This document shows positions 36,401 through 48,083 of a stretch of DNA of 64,000 bases, piece after piece. The position numbers were made by a program, and so were the translations under genes. Origin of the DNA: Pinus tabuliformis. Its lineage: Eukaryota; Streptophyta; Pinopsida; Pinales; Pinaceae. Position 1 is the first letter of the stretch. Each line of letters begins with the position of its first letter. The notes below the pieces were generated by a model. That model had not been told where the DNA came from and ran no database searches. It was given only the letters and a program-made list of their open reading frames with translations. The stretch is from positions 835,286,033 to 835,350,032 of the forward strand of contig CM062816.1 of assembly GCA_031772625.1 (NCBI GenBank). Reading direction: 5' to 3'.

Positions 36401-37310
36401 GGAGAGATGAGGACTAAACTTCTATGTTTCTAAATAAACTGTAATGTCACCATACCAAGGATTTTCAATAGGCATGTTGAACAAATGTTTTCTAGGAAGG
36501 TCATCATTCAAGTCATGGTCTACCATACTTGGGAGGTCAAAAATGAAGGCAATAAGGGCCAATGATTTCTTATTCTTGTGTGTAATGAATACTAATTCAA
36601 TCTCTTAAAGGATAGCGATCCAACAAGAAAAATTACCATTTACAAATCACCAACACAAGAGGAATAAAATAGGATTAGAATTCATTGTGACCTTTGTCTT
36701 GCACATTAAGATATAATGATAATTCTTTTGAATAAAAATAATAACTACAAAGAGTAAATTCTCTTCATAGTTATAGCAAAAATAGTGTCTCACCAAGTGT
36801 TTAGTAATGTAATATATGATGGGCTCACATCCATCCTTCTTGTCCTTAACTAGGACTTTAGCGATAGAAAAGGAAGAAGTAGAAATATAAGGGATGATTT
36901 TTTTTTTTTTTGAAGTGAATGCTCTTTGTTGGTGCATTCCAATGTAATAAGACTTTGGAGAGATGAACCATAATAGGATATATGAGGACTAAACTTTCAT
37001 GTTTTCAAATAAACTAGAATGTCACCATACCAAGTATTGTCATTGGAGATGTTGAAAAAATGTTTTTTAGGAAATTTATCATCCAAGGGACAATTTACCA
37101 CACTATTTGAGAGGTTAGAAATGAATTCAATAAGGGCTAATGATTTCTTATTCTTGCGTGTAATGAATACTAAGTCAAGGATAGTGATCCAACAAGAAAA
37201 TTTACCATTGATAACCCGCCAACACAAGAGGAATAACATAGGGTTAGAATTGATCATGACATTTGTCTTGTGCATTAAGATATGATGATATTTATTTTGA
37301 AGAAAAGGAA
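36401..37310 (-). pseudogene. Gypsy-2 RNase H, with an internal duplication
   Basis: Two homologous blocks, about 36410-36740 and 36950-37310, both translate on minus to the same RNase H segment. The better one (37275-36997) reads NSNPMLFLLCWRVINGKFS, KNKKSLALIEFISNLSNS and DDKFPKKHFFNISNDNTWYG. The intervening 36937-36740 has VLVKDKKDGCEPIIYYITKH, the preceding RNase H segment. A local direct duplication of about 540 bp therefore lies inside the pol gene. Confidence 0.8.
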
Positions 37311-38565
37311 GAAGTAGGAATGCAAGGGATGCAAACTAAGTGAAGAGGGATAATCCAAGGTGCTAAAATAAGGGAAAGATTCAACCTTTCAAAGGGATAA
37401 TGGTCTTGGTCATCCCATTCAAAGGGTATGTTATATCATCGTATTGGTAAAAAACCATGATTATAAGTGTTGTAATCACTAACAAGCCAATACAAGAAGT
37501 TAGATTTACCTTGAAAGATTAGCAATTGGTGTAGGGTACAAGGTGGTCATAGTTCAACAATGGAATAAATTTTCAAAGGGTCAATAGTGATGCCTAATTT
37601 GGAAATTATTGATATGAATAAGTGACCAAAGAGCATTTAGAAGCCACACTTGATAGGGTTTAAGTGAATGTTATACTTTTTATACCGAAGGAAGATAGTA
37701 CGAAGGCATTCAAAATATTATCATATTTTCTTTGAATTATAAATGAGTCATCGAGATAGGCTAAAATGATGTGAACCTAGTTATGGAAGCAATCAGACAT
37801 GGTGTGCTAAAATGTGGCTCTAATGTTTTCTAACCCAAAATGAATGACACTATATGCAAAAGTTCCCTAAGGGGTAGTAAATGTGGTCTTGTATTTGTCC
37901 TATAAGTGAATCTAAACCTAATTATAGCATGAGAACATGCCTATGAAGAAACAACTTCATGTCCAACACAAGTGTTGATAATTTGGTCAATAAATCTTGT
38001 TAGGCACTTGCCTCTAAGAAAAGTTTGATTTATATCATGGAAATAATTACATAGATTAATGATGGCTTATTTCTTAGTGATGGGACTAGCTTAAAGGTCC
38101 ATGAAGTGTATACAATTAGATAGATGATTTTTTTTCTAATAAGCTAATAAATTATTTCTTTGATAGTATGAGCCTTAGCAGGATGAATAGTATGTTGTTC
38201 TTACAAAATAGGGACATCATAAAACCACATATGAATATGATCTTCAACCATGGCAAGGACAAGTTTGGCCATATTTGAACAAGACCTAGTAAAGGCATCG
38301 TTGGAGTTCTTGGAAAAGATCCTTATAGGTAGAAACCTTTTTAAGAGAATAGTTTTCTCCAAGAATAATGTTCTCTATGACTCTAAGCATAATAGATATA
38401 TACCTCTTGATGGTGTAAAAAATTTTGGTCATGTCACCTTCCTCAAATGTGTTAGGTTAGGGATTTCATTATTGAACCAATCAACCTTTATAGAGGAGAG
38501 AGTCATTCATTTTTATAGCATACTAGGTAGATGGATTCATTGGAGTAAACACATCCCAAGGTAAA
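37311..38565 (-). pseudogene. Gypsy-2 reverse transcriptase
   Basis: On minus, RFIDQIINTCVGHEV (about 38010-37965) is the RT block before the first catalytic Asp. FHFGLENI-type sequence (expected PFGLKNAGATFQR) follows near 37840, and AYLDDSFIIQRK with the YLDD box at 37758-37747. The N-terminal RT part (about 38300-38050) is heavily broken. The apparent plus-strand ORF at 38250-38564 is its antisense shadow. Together with 35475-37310 this forms a 5'- and 3'-truncated Gypsy pol. Confidence 0.75.
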
Positions 38566-40190
38566 ATATAGGAATGATGATGCATATCATCCCATGTATG
38601 ATCACAAGTTATAATATATTATATGATATCTACATCTAAGTGAAACACATAGGTGCTAAAGCCCATATGCTTAGATAACACTATTGTGGATTTACAAAAT
38701 AGCATGTTAGGGGCATTGGAGCCTCAATCAATACCATAGGAATGAAAATTTTAGTTCATATTTAATAATTCTATAGATGAAGAAATGGAACAAGTAGACA
38801 GTATTTATATCAATGGTTAAGCCAAAGGGACAACGAGAATTAAAGGGTTTCTCCAATGAACATGTTAGGGCCCTAGAGTAACACTACATTGTGTTGTAGT
38901 GTCGAGCCTATGAACATCTAAGTGTGGTCTTAGTTTGTTTTTATTTTAATGACTTTCTCTTTAAATTTGCATGTAGAGATACTTATCATTGTTTCAAATA
39001 TCGCTAAGTGTATTTCTGCGGTTTCTAGGCTTAATGTTCTAATTACTTCATTTTGGACTAAGACTCCAACAAGAAAATATAAATGACCTAATAGTGTAGC
39101 AAATAAGACCGTATATTAATATTTTTCGTTTGAATATGTGGTTATGAAATGACTCTATAGTTCTGTCTTAAATCTAAATGTTGTTTCAGAGGTTGATTTT
39201 AAGTTCAAGGCTCATGTACTTTATTTTCCCCTATGTCACAAGAAGCAAAGTAGCATGAAGAACTATTGCAACCATTGAATTAGTATATAAATCCTTTGAG
39301 TATGTATCCATTTCTATGTTGAATGCAAATAAACAAATTAGAATCTAATTTATATTTATTATGCCTTCGAAAATTTGCACATCATCGACATTCAATATTC
39401 ATCATGAGTTTTCAAGAACAATACCAATATCACACATGAATCATATTCAAATTGAGCACTGATTTATGTTAAAATGCAAATAACAACGAAAACTTTAAAA
39501 CAGGAACTGATACGATTACCCGTTTTTTTGAGGTAGTAAAAAAATCAACCGATTTTGAAAAGTGTTGATGTAGAATGCATATTTATTTTTAGCATAGTTT
39601 TTGACACTCTAAATTTTTTTATGTACGTTATTTTTTAGAATGTTAGTGATTTGCAGGCCGATTTTAAAAAGTGTTGATTTTGCATCAGGCCCTTTTTTTA
39701 AAATGCTTATTTTTTGACTTTAAATTTTCTAATGTATTAAATGTGAACAATTATTTACTAAATTTAACAATTTTTTAAGTAGTCTTCTTCTTCATATTTT
39801 CTTGTTTTTCTTTTTATTTTTTTGTACTAAGGTCTTTATTGTTTTACATAGTTAAAGAAAAAGGTCGATATTTTAAAGTTTTGATATTCTGCATATCTAT
39901 ATATCGTTAATTAATTTTTCAATGCGCATCAAATAATTGTCTCTAAAAAAACAATAATTTTTAACAATTGACATAAAAGTAAACATTTTGAACATAAATA
40001 TAACAAAACAATTACACATTTCGATTATTTTTTGCTAGAAATGACATGTGAAAATCACAATTTTTGTAGAAAAAATTTAACAAAAAACTGAATACTTATT
40101 ATTCTCATTAAATGTCAAAGTCAAAACATTACAAGTATAACTAATTAATAGTTACAAAAAATGAGCTTGATTTCCACGCATAACTTAAAT
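38566..40190. other. AT-rich spacer
   Basis: No family-like ORF. Around 39530-39700 GATTTT(G/A)AAAAGTGTTGAT occurs twice, about 110 bases apart, a short degenerate duplication. I looked here for a terminal inverted repeat matching sequence right of 52037 and saw none. Confidence 0.35.
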
Positions 40191-43100
40191 TTAATCAATA
40201 ATATCACGTAATCCAAAGTCGTCATCCTCTAGAGTTTCATCATTGTCTTCTTCTACAATATTTTTTGCTTCAGTTTGCTCATTTTCCTCTTTTGATGGAT
40301 TTTTGATTTCTGTGAATCTCTCAATGTATGCCTTTCCAATCATTCCATCTAATGGTGGTTGAGGTTCCTTTTCCTTTTTTTCCACACGTGATTCATTAAA
40401 ATACCCTTTCCTCAACTCGATTCCTTGCATTGCATCTAGAAGAAATTGAAGAGCATTAATTCTTTGCTGAATAAATTTGCACTGTACTGGATCTTTTTCA
40501 ATGGCAATGCAATTTTTTTTTTTTTTTTTTGTAGACAACATGCTATTGTTGTACCTAATTATCAAGCAAAAAATAAATAATGAAGTAAATTAGTATAATC
40601 ACATATAAATCAAAAAATAAGATATTGAAATTCAATTCTATATAATAAAGCTTACTTGGGCCCAAGAATAAATCCAGAACCCAATCTCCTTCATTTGAAC
40701 ATAAGTCTATAAGATAGTTAATCAATGATTGTGGTTTTTGATAAATGTTAACTATTTCTCATTTTGCTTCTTTATCTTCAATTTTACAACAACATCATAA
40801 ACAAGTACTTGGCTATGACTCTTTCCATCTACCCGATTAAGAAGCATAGATTTATAACTATCATCTTTTGTCCAACTTTCAAAATGGATGAACCCACAAT
40901 CACTTATAATTGGTTGATCTTCACGGTTAATAAGATTTGACTTTTTCCTGTAACATGAAATAATAAAAGTTCAATTAATTTGTACATAAATGAATTTTTT
41001 TAAATTAATCAAACATACAATTTCAACGTCTTACCATGTTAGTTGCATCCTTGAGTTTGATTTCTCCTTGAAGCTTGTCAATAACATTGCCAATTGTGTG
41101 TCTGAATGAAATTTCACAAATCTCCATAATAGTGATGATGTGACTTCTACAAATCCCACAACCACTTTACTAAGAGCATGATAAGTATAAGAGTCACTAT
41201 CATAGTCAAGGTTTGGGATATTGAAACCATGGGGAATATCTGCAGTAACTAGGGAATAATCCCTTTTAGGTATGAATTTAGCAATGTCTTCACAATCACC
41301 TTGTATTATTTGATATTGAATAGTGTCAAGCCCATTTCAAATGAAATGAGTAAGAGTTGGATCAAGTTCAACATTACTAAGGCGTTGCTTTTTCAATCTT
41401 TCGATCTTAATTTTTTCAATAAAGCTTCTGAAACTATCTGGTGCTCCATTTGCATCCTTCTTCATCTTTAATAAAATAAACATATGTATAAATTATAAAA
41501 TAAAAATAATATAATGAATAAAAATTTATAAATCAACATGCCTTTTTAAATGCAAGATAAAAATCTTTTAGTGTTGATGTAGAACTTGAATCTGGGTAGT
41601 TGCATAGAACATCATCACAACTATATTCATTCAACACTTAACCATGTTTTCTTGTATTTTCATGTAAACCTTGTGACAGAATAGATAAAGTAAAAAAAAA
41701 TTAATATAATGATATGTATAACAAATACTACCAACAACAATATGTTATATTTAAAAGAAAATTATAATCTAGAAATAAGTAAAGTAATTCAACAAATTTA
41801 CTTTTGAAATTCCCCACACATTTCGTCCAATGATAATTCCCCTGACTTCACACGAGATAATATTGTTTTGACAAGCTTTTCATCCTTCACTCCTTGCAAT
41901 TCTCTCCAAGGTGTCATAGCCATATCTTTTGGAAGTCGCTTCATTTCAATAACTAATTTACTACTGCTACATATAAATGGTTTAGACATTTTGACCTTCT
42001 GGTTTTTAATGCCAATGTTCTCCCATATGCTAAAAATCTCATTAATCAATTACCATATCTCTTCAGTTCTAAATGAAAACTGGAAAATGTTATAAATACT
42101 TTTGAATATATCAGAATGTACTTTGCCACCTTTTAAATTGATTTTTTCCTCAATTTGATAGCCTATTTCTATACAACATTCCTTCTGAAATTCTAGACGA
42201 ACCTTTGTCTTATCACCACCACATTTTTCTTCAAAATCATTAAGAATAAATCTAACCCTTTGGATGAAAGTCATAAACATCCTATAATCATTATTTGTAT
42301 TATGATCCCATGCCAATAACTTTGCTTCTGTATTTGATAAACCAACATAAATGATACATTACATTGTTTCAAAATGTGGGTTACTGAGATATTCCTCCAT
42401 CAATTTCCTTTAAGCTTCTACAAAATGGTTCCCCCCAAGAACATAATAATTATATTCAAAACATTTTGACTTATAAAATGCTTCTTTGTTAGGAACTTGA
42501 ATTGGATCAACAAGAAGCACATAATCAACCACATGAGCATATGGATTGTACCTCATCAATGTCTTCAAGTTGTGAACATGCAGGTGGTGTAGCTTCCTAA
42601 TTTGATATTTAAATTGTCCTTCACTTGGCTTATAGATTTGTCTAACATTAAGATGAAATGTATGACCACCCTCAATTAAGTTTGTCTTTTTCATGTGATG
42701 CGAATGACATTTTGTTTTGTTTTAATAATTCCATCTTATAAATAGGTTCATGGTATAATGATTTCCATGATTTCTTTTGAATTTTCACTAGGATCTTTGT
42801 TGTTGGCCTTGACTATTTGAGAATGATCAACTTTTTTTTTCTTTCTCCTATTTTCTTCTAGATAAGTAACATCCTCATCATCAAATAGAACAGAGACATT
42901 GTTGGGAATTTTTACATTTGGTCTTTTATGGCTCTTCTCCTTTCTAATATCAGTTCTAATCTCATCCTCAGTAATGACAACATATTCTTCAGCTTCAGTT
43001 TCAACTTTTTCCTCTTCAAAAGTAACATGTCTACCTTTTCTATATTTATCCACTATAGGCATTCTTTGTTGATCCCTTGGATGTAGTTTTATAGCATCAT

Positions 43101-43789
43101 GAATTACTTTTTTTTTTCTTGTTTTCCATATCTTCTTCTGGCCCTGAGTAGAAACTGCTGACAACATTCATAATATCTTGCTCTATAAATTAAATGCCTT
43201 CCAACATAATTGAAATATTTTCAATAAAATTTTATCAAACAAAATATCATATGTCAATAAAAACTAAGTTATAAAAGATATAATGATACACTTACAATAA
43301 CGCAAAACACATAAACATAAATAACAATACTTATGATATTTTGTGCAATCTTATTTATGAAATGTTTACACATCTTTGTAGATTCATCTGTCATTTCATA
43401 CATTGACAATGTAAATAGATATCTAATCTTGTCATGTGACTTGGGCGGTTTTGTAAGTACATAAGCAACTTCAGTATCCGGTATCGAACACATGTCTAGT
43501 AATTTTCCCAACACTTGATAACTTCCACTATCATTAGGGATATCAACATATAGATATATCTACGGATGTTGTTCACCTTCTCTATCTTCCACAAACCATA
43601 TATGTTCTGTATGCTTTAATTCTTGTGATTTCTTCCAATAAGAAATAAAATTCTTATCCTTTGAGGCACTTGATTGATTTCAGTTATTAGCTCAGGTTTG
43701 GTTCATTAAACAATATTTTTTTAGGATCCACCTCTAGTTTTAGCAGTCTTTGGTCCAGAAAGATTCACATAAATCTTCCTTGCTGCCAT
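40191..43789 (-). pseudogene. ParB-like domain / beta-class DNA amino-methyltransferase fusion, decayed, multi-exon
   Basis: Minus-strand exons: about 43789-43330 (start MAARKIYVNLSG), 43190-42750 (acidic-basic linker), about 42694-41802, 41669-41545, 41465-41035, 40947-40656 and 40554-40191. Exon 3 has VLLVDPIQVPNKE and YYVLGGNHFVEA, resembling the ParB/sulfiredoxin fold (GERR-like G-N-H-x-x-E-A). The methyltransferase part has motif IV as ADIPHGF (41240-41223; usual DPPY), motif X as YQKPQSLI, and motif I as GDWVLDLFLG split by the last intron, then NCIAIEKDP. The order IV-X-I is the beta class (N6-adenine or N4-cytosine). Decay: stops in exons 1 and 3, frameshifts near 40770 and in an A18 run (40530-40513), and His in motif IV. 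The tail is acidic. Head-to-head with the gene at 45613. Bacterial or phage-type origin is inferred. Confidence 0.75.
40555..40655 (-). other. Phase-preserving GT-AG intron through methyltransferase motif I
   Basis: On minus the intron begins GTAAGC and ends AATTAG (101 nt). Removing it joins GDWVLDLFLGP to STTIACC, giving the expected D-x-F-x-G-x-(G/S)-T-T SAM-binding motif. A second clean intron, 41034-40948 (GTAAGA to TTACAG, 87 nt), lies one exon upstream. This shows the gene was adapted to a eukaryotic genome and is not bacterial contamination. Confidence 0.75.
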
Positions 43790-43977
43790 TTTCCTGCAAA
43801 AAAATATACACATATATATAAATCAGTAAATTACAAAAAAAACAATAGCTTAAGTAAACAAACAAAATGAAGCAAAATATAAAAACTAAAAAAGACTAGA
43901 AACATGCACATCATCTCCCATGACAAGTTGGATGTTAGGTTCATACAGGGAACAAAAAAATAATTATTCCTTAGAGA

Positions 43978-44005
43978 ATATATATATATATATATATATA
44001 TATAT
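43978..44005. repeat. (TA)n microsatellite
   Basis: 28 bases of alternating AT at the left border of the GC-rich island. Confidence 0.95.
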
Positions 44006-44027
44006 TTCATTCGTCCTCAATCCCTTG

Positions 44028-44745
44028 ATAGGCCAGGGGCCGATTCTGAGAATCAACCCCCTACATGCCAAGGGTTTAATTCTCAGGATCGGCTCCCTAC
44101 CTGCTAGGGGGCCGATGTGCCTTAGTGCCATGTCGTGCCTATGCTTGTGGGCGGGCGCATCCGGCCGTGGGCGTGCCCACCTAGGGCAAAAAGGCCCTCT
44201 GGCTTGCCGGGGGGTTGATTCCTAGAATCGCCCCCGGTGGGTTAGGGGGTCGATTCTCAGAATCACCCCCAACATTCTCAAAATCACCCACGTGGCATGT
44301 CGGGGGGATTCTGAGAATCATCCCCCTAGTAGGCCAGGGGGTCGTTTTGTGTTTTGCCCAAGGCATCCACGCCCACGGCCGGGCTTGCCTGCCTGCGGTA
44401 CGATGACGTGATGCACGTCGTCGTGCCCCAGGGGGCACGCCCATGGCCGAGAACTCCTGCGGCGGCACCCACCTCGCGGCCTAGCCCACCCAGGGTGAGG
44501 GTTGATTCTTGGCCTATGGGAAAGCACGCCTGCCCGGGGCATAACGACCCCCTCGTAGGCCAAGGGTTCGATTCCGAGAATCGGACCCCTGGCCTACAAG
44601 GGGGACGCTCTACCCCGGGCAGGCACGCCCACAATCGGGAAGCCCATGATTGGGCCCACCACACCCACAACCGGGAAGCCCATGATCAGGCCCACCATGC
44701 CCACTGTTGACGTAGTGGCCTCCTGCCTGCTAGGGGGTTGTCGGG
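44028..44745. repeat. GC-rich island of internally repeated, near-palindromic motifs
   Basis: In an otherwise AT-rich region this ~720-bp block is strongly GC-rich. It repeats GATTCTGAGAATC or GATTCTCAGAATC (near-perfect palindromes) next to GGCCAGGGGG, GCATGTCGGGGGG and similar at about 44035, 44080, 44215, 44250, 44310 and 44575, plus CACGCCCA(C/T)GGCCG and GGGAAGCCCATGATT repeats. Overlapping ORFs in several frames on both strands are composition artefacts. It lies between the divergent starts of the methyltransferase-like and transposase-like genes. GGTTCGATTCC near 44567 looks like a pol III B box but has no A box partner. Confidence 0.6.
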
Positions 44746-45061
44746 TAAGCCTAACTCATGTCAAATTTTAATTTCTAAAAGAAATCTAAATTTCACTAAT
44801 AAAAAGTTAAATATTATTTTACTGTAATGTGTTTTTTGTCTAGTATTTTGCGCAAAGATAACAACCCAACTGACACATAACTACTAGTAAACCTATGGGA
44901 CGTTAAGACCCGGACTTAGAAAAAGAGAAACTAACCTTTCAAATTCAATAATCTTCTGTTGAATTTGTTGTCGATAATAATGTAGTTGCTCCACAAAATC
45001 GCTCTAAGTCTTTTAACAAACCTCGAAAAGCCTTGATGTGATATGAGGAATAACGATAATG

Positions 45062-45281
45062 AAATTTATGATATAGTGGACATTACATAATTGTTTTACC
45101 ACATGGTGAATGTGGTACTAATTTATTTTTTATAAAAAATTAACATATAAATCATGTTATGGCGATATAGTAATTTATGATATAGCGAAAATTACGGAAT
45201 CATTTTACCGCATGGTGAATGTGGTATTTAATTTTTTTTCTTATAAAAACTTAGCACATAAATCGTGTTATAGTGATATAG
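45062..45281. repeat. Tandem duplication of a ~110-bp AT-rich unit
   Basis: Units 45062-45171 and 45172-45281 share AATTTATGATATAG, CATGGTGAATGTGGTA and CATAAATC(A/G)TGTTAT. The unit lies in the spacer upstream of the plus-strand gene. From 45410 to 45540 AAATTTT-(G)GAGGGAAA motifs recur several times. Confidence 0.8.
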
Positions 45282-45717
45282 TAATTTATTTTAAATGTGT
45301 GATAGAAGATATAATAAAAATTAAAAAATATATTCAATTGTATAGTAATGTTATATAGTTTAAGTAAAAAATTAATTTAGGTAAAACATTTAGTTTAAAA
45401 CTTTAATTTAAAGATTTAGTTTAAAAGATTAATTTCATGAGAAAATTTTAGTTAAAAATTTTCAATAAATTGTAGAAGAAAATTTTGGAGGGAAAATTTT
45501 CAATGAAAAATTTTAGAGGGAAACTTTGGAGGGAAATTTTCATTCTTTAAGCTATATATTATCATTAGGAGAGAGTGCATTTGTATCATTCAACCTCTTT
45601 TGTTTGAAAGACATGGATTCTTTTGATTGTGAATTTTTTCTTTGTGAAGCATCAACATCTTCGTCGTGTAACAACTCTATTCATATTGATGAATATAACA
45701 AAAATTCTTTCACTCTG

Positions 45718-46740
45718 AATAGAGAGTCACATCTTCCACTTAGTCCTAATCCTAAGGACTGTGACAGCAACACTCATGAAGGGAAGGATGAAGAATCTCA
45801 ACTAAATAAAGATTCATAGTTTCCACGTAGTCCTAATCCTATGGACTATGAGAGCAGCAGTGATGAAGAGCATGATGAAGAATTTCAAATAAATAAAAGA
45901 GTCATGGTTTCCACTTAGTCCTAATCCTATGGACTATGAGAGAAACAATGATGAATAACATGATGAAGAATTTCAAATAAATAGAGAGTCATGATTTCCA
46001 CTTAGTCCTAATCCTATGGACTATGACAACAGCAGTGATGAAGGCCAGGATGAAGAATTTCCAATAAATCGAGAGTCACAGTTTCCACTTAGTCCTAATC
46101 CTATGGACTATGAGAGCATCAATGATGAAGGTCATGATGAAGAATTGACAATAAATTGAGAGTCACAGTTTCCACTTAGTCATAATCTTATGGACTATGA
46201 GAGCAGTAGTGATGAAGGCCAAGATGAAGAATTTCCAATAAATCGAGAGTCATAGTTTCCACTTAGTCCTAATCCTATGGAATATGAGAGCAGCAGTGAT
46301 GAAGGCCAGGATGAAGAATTTCCAATAAACGAGAGTCACATTTTCCACTTAGTCCTAATCCTAAGGACTATGAGAGCAGTAGTGACGAAGGGCAGGATGA
46401 TGAATTTCCAGTAAATAGAGAGTCACATTTTCCACCTAGTCCTAATCCTAAGGACTATGAGAGCAATAGTGACAAAGGGCAGGATGAAGCACTTAGTCCT
46501 AATCCTAAGGACTATGATAGCAACAATGACGAAGGGAAGGATGAAAAATTTTCAGTAAGTAAAGAATCACACTTTCCACGTAGTCTTAATCCTATGGACT
46601 ATGAGAGCAACACGGGCAATGCACATGATGAAGAATATCCAATAAACATCGAGTCAAATTTTCCATTTAGTCCTAATTCTAAGGACTATGAGGGTAGCAC
46701 TAATAAAGGGAAAGATGAAGAATATCCTCCAAGTCAATAT
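45718..46740 (+). repeat. 87-bp coding minisatellite (29-residue acidic repeat)
   Basis: About eleven or twelve head-to-tail 87-bp units, each starting GAGAGTCAC(A/-)(G/T)TTTCCACTTAGTCC and encoding variants of FPLSPNPMDYESSSDEGQDE then EFPINRESQ. Most units keep the frame; others carry stops (e.g. TCATAGTTT) or single-base changes such as AAAAGAGTC near 45900. Units with PKDYES and PMDYES variants alternate in blocks, as after unequal crossing-over. Confidence 0.85.
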
Positions 46741-47327
46741 TTCAAAATCACAAACGATGATAGTGAGGATAATATTCCTCCTAATGATGATGAAAATGCT
46801 TATACATATGATGATTCAATGATGGAGACGTTGCCAGCAAATATTGTATCGAGGAGTAGGAGCAGACCTTTTCGTATCAATCACAGATGTTCTAGTTATA
46901 CAATGGGTAGAGAAGAATATCTCATGAGAATAAGTTCTAGCAGTGCTCTCATCTCAAGTGAATGTTTTCAAAAGGGTTTCTTGAAACGTATGGATTTCAA
47001 GTTTGCATTGGAGAAAAGGAAGATATATTTGCCAATGAATAAAAGCATGCAAAATTCATATTTAGTGGGGTGCATGCAATCTACATTGTCAGGTTATGAT
47101 TATCATATTGGGTCTTTATTTATCTATAGAAAGGCTTTCAAAATGTTTCACTCAATGGGTAATTTTTGTCTATCAAGAATCCAAGAATAAATTTTGGAAA
47201 AGGATCCCATATTTTATTTAGAAGTATGTCATAAACAATAGTTTGGGCCATTATCAAATACTACAATGTCATGGATGAAAGACTTATTTTCAAGCATGGA
47301 GAGTGTTTGCCAAATAGATAGACAATA

Positions 47328-47659
47328 TGTTAGGCCCCTATACTACTACTGTAACCCTTATTGTTATTAGTACAAACCACTTATTATATTGATGTACCCA
47401 TGTAGTGCCCATATTGTTACTATTGTGCCCCATAGAAGCCCACTATTGTTATTATTTTGCCCTTACATTATTATTGTTATGTCGGCTCTGATTATGTTAT
47501 GACCCCTTAGACTCCTATATATAGAAAGGAGGTCTTTTCATTTGTATCATCAAAGAATTGTTCATTTATGTAATGTAAAGGAGGTTTCCCCCTCAAAGAG
47601 GTTGAATTTTAAGGCGTTGATCTATCTTTTCTATCTTTTCTTGAGCTGGTTTCATAACA
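47328..47659 (+). mobile_element. 5' LTR (332 bp) of the chromovirus derivative
   Basis: It starts TGTTAGGCCCC and ends TTTCATAACA. It contains a TATA-like CTATATATAGAAAG at about 47513-47526. It differs from the 3' LTR by an indel near the start and roughly ten other positions by eye, so the insertion is fairly young compared with its host gene. Confidence 0.93.
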
Positions 47660-47661
47660 TT

Positions 47662-47673
47662 TGGTATCAGAGC
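47662..47673 (+). promoter_or_regulatory. Primer-binding site for initiator-Met tRNA
   Basis: TGGTATCAGAGC two bases after the end of the 5' LTR, the standard plant retrotransposon primer-binding site. Confidence 0.95.
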
Positions 47674-48083
47674 TTTGGATTCTAGGGTTTTGCTGCTCCA
47701 AATAGGTCATCGTGGCATTTTCGCTATAACTTTTTTTCTGCGATGTTTCAGAATCTAAAAAACAAATCCATTTGAGAAGACATCGTGCTGAATCTTGGGT
47801 CCAATTTAAGAGCTTTTTGCACTATATTTGCGGAGATATGATATGAGGAAGTTGGTCTTTTTGCAAACTCCTGAATTACATTCCAAACAGGTGACTTGGG
47901 GAAAATCATCATAACTTTCTCTCTGAGCATCGGATTGAAATTTTGTAAGAAGGTACAGAAATAGGACGGACCGTAGTTTCTTGTATATAGTTTTTAGAGA
48001 CAAAGGTTGAAACATGGACACATGGCATGTCGTACAAGTTCGCTCTACTGAACTAGTCTATAATCAGGTCACTGTGGGAGATT

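Noticed and set aside
38250-38564. 104-codon plus-strand ORF
   Set aside because: Antisense shadow of the Gypsy-2 RT; the minus strand carries the family-like reading.
38566-40190. Terminal inverted repeat for a DNA transposon spanning the methyltransferase and transposase-like genes
   Set aside because: Compared by eye with the minus strand of 52038-52370 and 58781-59100; only A/T-run similarity, no convincing inverted match.
44567-44577. GGTTCGATTCC, a perfect pol III B box
   Set aside because: No A box at the right distance, and the motif is part of the recurring GATTC-type palindromic repeat.
43920-44710. Several Pro/Arg/Gly-rich ORFs in the GC island
   Set aside because: High GC lowers stop frequency; frames overlap on both strands and resemble no family.
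45053-45290. CRISPR-like array
   Set aside because: Only two direct ~110-bp units without repeat-spacer structure; plant nuclear context.
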